Source: Alphaproteobacteria bacterium
GTDB taxonomy: Bacteria; Pseudomonadota; Alphaproteobacteria; Geminicoccales; Geminicoccaceae
DNA length: 64,000 nt
Direction of reading: 5' to 3'
NCBI GenBank assembly: GCA_027045875.1
Contig: JALUAG010000049.1
Coordinates: forward strand, 84,849 to 148,848
Shown here one piece after another: positions 61,156 to 64,000 of the stretch. The notes beneath the pieces were generated by a model. The model saw only the letters and a list, made by a program, of their open reading frames with translations, was not told the DNA's origin and did not search any database. Positions within the stretch are counted from its first letter, which is position 1. Every line of letters begins with the position of its first letter. A program made the position numbers and the translations under genes.

Positions 61156-62898
61156 CTATACCTCGGGCGGCAGCAGCGCCTCGTCGAGCGCCGCGGGATC
61201 GGCGAAGGCCGGGGCGGCGAGGGCGAGCGCGGGCGGCATCAGCTGGGCAGCATAGAAGCGCGCGAGACCCGGCCAGGCCGCGCCCGCCGGATCGCCGGCC
61301 GCTGCCCGCGCCCCGCGGGCCAGCAGGAAGCCGCCCAGGACCTGGCCGAAGAGCTGGAGATAGGGGGTGGCGGCGGCCGCCCGCTCGTCGGCGCCGCGCC
61401 CCTGCATCTCGCGGGTGGCCCGCTCGAGGGTCGAGAGGGCCGGCGCCAGGGCGCGGGCGAGATCCGTGAGGCCGGCCTCCTCGAGGGCGGCGAGATCCCG
61501 GGCCAGCTCCTCGAACAGCAGCCAGGGCAGGCGCCCGTCGTCCATCGTCAGCTTGCGGCCGACGAGATCGAGGGCCTGGATGCCGTTGGTGCCCTCGTAG
61601 ATGGGGGTGATGCGCACGTCGCGATAGAGACGGGCGACGCCCGTCTCCTCGATGAAGCCCATGCCGCCGTGCACCTGCACCGCGAGCGAGGCGATCTCGC
61701 AGGCGCGGTCCGTGCACCAGGCCTTGACGAGCGGCGTCAGCAGGGCGACGCGCCCGGCCGCGGCCCGGCGCAGCTCGCCGTCCGGATGCCGTGCCGCGCG
61801 ATCCACCTCGGCGGTGGCGAGATAGCAGAGCGCCCGCATGGCCGCGACATAGGCGCGCATGGTGAGCAGCATGCGGCGCACGTCGGGATGGGCGACGATC
61901 GGCACCGGCCGGCCGTCGCGCCGCCCCTGGATGCGTTCGCGGGCATAGGCGAGCGCCTGCTGGAAGGCCCGTTCCGCGATGCCCAGCCCCTCGATGCCCA
62001 CCGAGATGCGGGCGTTGTTCATCATCGTGAACATGCAGCGCATGCCGGCATGTTCCTCGCCGACCAGCCAGCCGACGGCACCCTCCTCCTCGCCGTAGAC
62101 CATGACGCAGGTGGGGCTTCCGTGGATGCCGAGCTTCTCCTCGAGCTTGATGCAGCGCATGTCGTTGCGCCGGCCCGGCCGGCCCTGCTCGTCGGGCAGG
62201 AACTTGGGTACCAGGAAGAGGGAGATGCCGCGTGTCCCCTCCGGGGCGCCGGGCAGTCGCGCGAGCACCAGATGGACGATGTTCTCGGCCATGTCGTGCT
62301 CGCCGAAGGTGATGAAGATCTTCTGCCCGCGAATGCGGTAGCGGTCGCCGTCCCGTTCCGCCCGGGTGCGCAGGGCGCCCACGTCCGAGCCCGCCTGCGG
62401 CTCGGTCAGGCACATGGCGCCGGTCCATTCCCCGGACACCAGACGCGGCAGGTAGAGCCGTTTCTGCTCGTCCGAGCCGTGATGGAGCAGGGCCTCCACC
62501 GCCGCCTGGGTGAGCAGCGGGCACAGCTCGAAGGTCATGTTGGCGGCGTTCCACATCTCCGCCACCGCGGTGTTGAGCAGCCAGGGCAGGTTCTGGCCGC
62601 CCCATTCCTCGGGAAAGACGAGGCCGTTCCATCCGCCCTCGACGAAGCGGGCATAGGCCTCCCGGAACCCGGGCGCGGTCCGCACGCGGCCGTCCACCAG
62701 CACCGCTCCCTCCCGGTCGCCCACCGGGTCGAGCGGCGCCAGCTCGGTGGCCGCGAAGCGGGCCGCCTCCTCGAGGACGAGATCCGCGGTCTCGGCGTCG
62801 AGATGGTCGAGGCCGGGCAGGGCGGCCAGCGATTCGAGACGGCCGATGTGTCGGAGGGCGAAGCGGATGTCCTCGAGCGGGGCGCGATAGACGGTCAT
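61156..62898 (-). CDS. acyl-CoA dehydrogenase, long form
   Basis: FAD enzyme that forms trans-2-enoyl-CoA in fatty-acid beta-oxidation. The 580-residue length is that of the long form with an extra C-terminal helical domain. The N-terminal, middle and C-terminal domains show [79 protein letters not shown], and [20 protein letters not shown], the last including the segment [12 protein letters not shown] near 430. ATG 62898 is supported by [19 protein letters not shown], the common start of this subfamily. The gene is alone between a divergent and a parallel neighbour. Confidence 0.93.
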   Translation of the reverse strand: MTVYRAPLEDIRFALRHIGRLESLAALPGLDHLDAETADLVLEEAARFAATELAPLDPVGDREGAVLVDGRVRTAPGFREAYARFVEGGWNGLVFPEEWGGQNLPWLLNTAVAEMWNAANMTFELCPLLTQAAVEALLHHGSDEQKRLYLPRLVSGEWTGAMCLTEPQAGSDVGALRTRAERDGDRYRIRGQKIFITFGEHDMAENIVHLVLARLPGAPEGTRGISLFLVPKFLPDEQGRPGRRNDMRCIKLEEKLGIHGSPTCVMVYGEEEGAVGWLVGEEHAGMRCMFTMMNNARISVGIEGLGIAERAFQQALAYARERIQGRRDGRPVPIVAHPDVRRMLLTMRAYVAAMRALCYLATAEVDRAARHPDGELRRAAAGRVALLTPLVKAWCTDRACEIASLAVQVHGGMGFIEETGVARLYRDVRITPIYEGTNGIQALDLVGRKLTMDDGRLPWLLFEELARDLAALEEAGLTDLARALAPALSTLERATREMQGRGADERAAAATPYLQLFGQVLGGFLLARGARAAAGDPAGAAWPGLARFYAAQLMPPALALAAPAFADPAALDEALLPPEV

Positions 62899-63093
62899 CG
62901 GATGTCCTCGGACCGGATCCTCGTTGTCCCTCGATCGACGGTCGCCGGCGCCGATCCCCCGTGCGAGATCATCCGCCGGCGTCCGTATCGTCGGGCATTC
63001 CGCGTAACCGAGGGGCGGAGAATTGTCGAGCATTCCCCCGGAACCGGTCGCGCTCCGATCGCCGAGCGACCGCCGGCGGCGGGGCGGTCGGCG

Positions 63094-64000
63094 TCAGGAC
63101 CGGCCGGCGCACGCCCCGTCTTCTCCGGCGGCGGGCAGGACGGCACCCGGATTGAGAATGCCCAGCGGATCGAACAGGGTCTTGAGACGCCGCATGAGCT
63201 CGAGCTCCAAGGGTGCCTTGCAGCGCAGCAGCGCCGCGACCTTGAGCCGCCCGATTCCGTGTTCGGCGCTGAAGGAGCCGCCGAGCCGCACCACCTCTTC
63301 GACGAGCCGGTCCAGCAGAACCGGGCGCCATGCCGCGACCCGGTCGGGCGGCACGACGAAATTGAAATGGAGATTGCCGTCGCCCACGTGACCGAAGGGA
63401 ACGAGGGTCGCCTCCGGCAGCCGCTCGTGCACGAAGCGCTCCATGCGCCGGATCAGCTCCGGCAGTCGCGCCGGCGTCACCGCCACGTCGCTTCTGACGA
63501 TCTCGCCCATGTGCCGCGTGGCCTCGCTCTGCCCCTCGCGGATCCGCCAGAGCATGGCGCGCTGGGCCTCGCTGGCGGCGATGGTGCCGTCGGTCACGAG
63601 CCCCTCCTCGAACAGCTCGCCGAGCAGCGCTTCCGCCGGTTCGGCGAGGCCCCGCGGGAGGCTCCAGGCGAGCTCGACCAGGAGATGCCACGGGTGGTCG
63701 CCGGCGAGCGGCGCGCGGACGCCGGGCAGATGTTCGACCGCCGCCCGCACCCCGAAGCCGGTCAGGAGCTCGAAGCTCGAGATCAGCTCGCCGAAGCGGT
63801 CCCTGAAGCGCCGCAGGAGGCCGAGCGCGTCCTCCGGCCGCGGGATGGCGAGCCAGACGGTGACCCGTTCGCGCGGCGCCGGCACGAGGCGCAGGCAGGC
63901 GGCGGTGATCACGCCCAGGGTACCCTCGGCGCCGATGAACAGCTGCTTGAGATCGTAGCCGGTGTTGTCCTTGAGGAGGGGGCGGAGCCCGTTCCACACC
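63094..64000 (-). CDS. FAD-linked oxidase (GlcD/D-2-hydroxyglutarate dehydrogenase family), C-terminal part
   Basis: The protein continues beyond the right edge; about 302 residues from its C-terminus are visible. Seen are the end of the FAD-binding PCMH domain (NTGYDLKQLFIGAEGTLGVIT) and the FAD-oxidase C-terminal domain with VPFGHVGDGNLHFNFV and SFSAEHGIGRLK, where the His residues bind a metal ion. The sequence ends LGILNPGAVLPAAGEDGACA. These enzymes oxidise D-lactate, glycolate or D-2-hydroxyglutarate; the start of the protein, needed to choose, is outside the window. It follows the acyl-CoA dehydrogenase gene upstream by about 195 bases on the same strand. Confidence 0.88.
   Translation of the reverse strand, partial: VWNGLRPLLKDNTGYDLKQLFIGAEGTLGVITAACLRLVPAPRERVTVWLAIPRPEDALGLLRRFRDRFGELISSFELLTGFGVRAAVEHLPGVRAPLAGDHPWHLLVELAWSLPRGLAEPAEALLGELFEEGLVTDGTIAASEAQRAMLWRIREGQSEATRHMGEIVRSDVAVTPARLPELIRRMERFVHERLPEATLVPFGHVGDGNLHFNFVVPPDRVAAWRPVLLDRLVEEVVRLGGSFSAEHGIGRLKVAALLRCKAPLELELMRRLKTLFDPLGILNPGAVLPAAGEDGACAGRS

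Overview
The window is very GC-rich chromosomal DNA with densely packed genes, many of them joined by GTGA or ATGA stop/start overlaps. Several families typical of Alphaproteobacteria are present (UPF0262, DUF2948, an ExsB-free zapA/6S RNA neighbourhood, a TTAA-N7-TTAA CtrA-type box). The most likely source is an alphaproteobacterium of the Rhodospirillales kind; I cannot name the species. No rRNA operon, CRISPR array, transposase, integrase or recognisable transcription factor was seen.

Layout. 0-7 kb: housekeeping (DUF62 protein, ispE, a TPR lipoprotein, family 4 uracil-DNA glycosylase, lytic transglycosylase, moaB). 6.8-17 kb: a FadL-type porin and a run of copper and redox genes (Met-rich and His-rich secreted proteins, two c-type cytochromes, DUF302, an AhpD-like protein, a CopB-type copper ATPase, a YVTN beta-propeller, an orphan Rieske protein, a CBS/BON protein). 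17-31 kb: purine salvage and breakdown (OHCU decarboxylase, hydroxyisourate hydrolase, xanthine dehydrogenase XdhABC, a BMP-type nucleoside/purine ABC transporter) with an embedded dehydrogenase, aldolase and dehydratase. 30.6-33.5 kb: a flavin-type oxidase-fold protein and sulfoacetaldehyde acetyltransferase (xsc).

33.8-48.8 kb is the accessory part and the most interesting. Its base composition looks clearly less GC-rich than its surroundings. It is bounded on the right by a tRNA-Thr(GGT) gene and on the left by an imperfect copy (25 of 29 bases) of that tRNA's 3' end, the usual footprint of an integrated island. It contains one 15-gene operon on the minus strand, driven from a good sigma-70-like promoter, and one divergent vWA gene. 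The distal five genes match the composition of the TagQ-TagR-TagS-TagT-PpkA signalling cassette of type VI secretion loci (lipoprotein, FGE-fold protein, ABC permease, ABC ATPase, vWA protein), but the PpkA-like protein has a signal peptide instead of a kinase domain and there is no secretion machinery. Upstream in the same operon are a MotA/TolQ/ExbB-type proton channel, two ExbD/TolR-like proteins, a TPR membrane protein, a polytopic membrane protein and several secreted helical proteins. I infer an envelope-spanning, proton-motive-force-driven complex, not matched to any system I know.

49-64 kb returns to core genes: dcd, murA, DUF2948, hisD, UPF0262, a low-molecular-weight phosphatase, an inositol monophosphatase, efp, a ThiE-like protein, class I aldolase, an unknown 142-residue protein, gap, zapA with 6S RNA, a YmdB-type phosphoesterase, a stress-type membrane protein, a long acyl-CoA dehydrogenase and a truncated FAD-linked oxidase.
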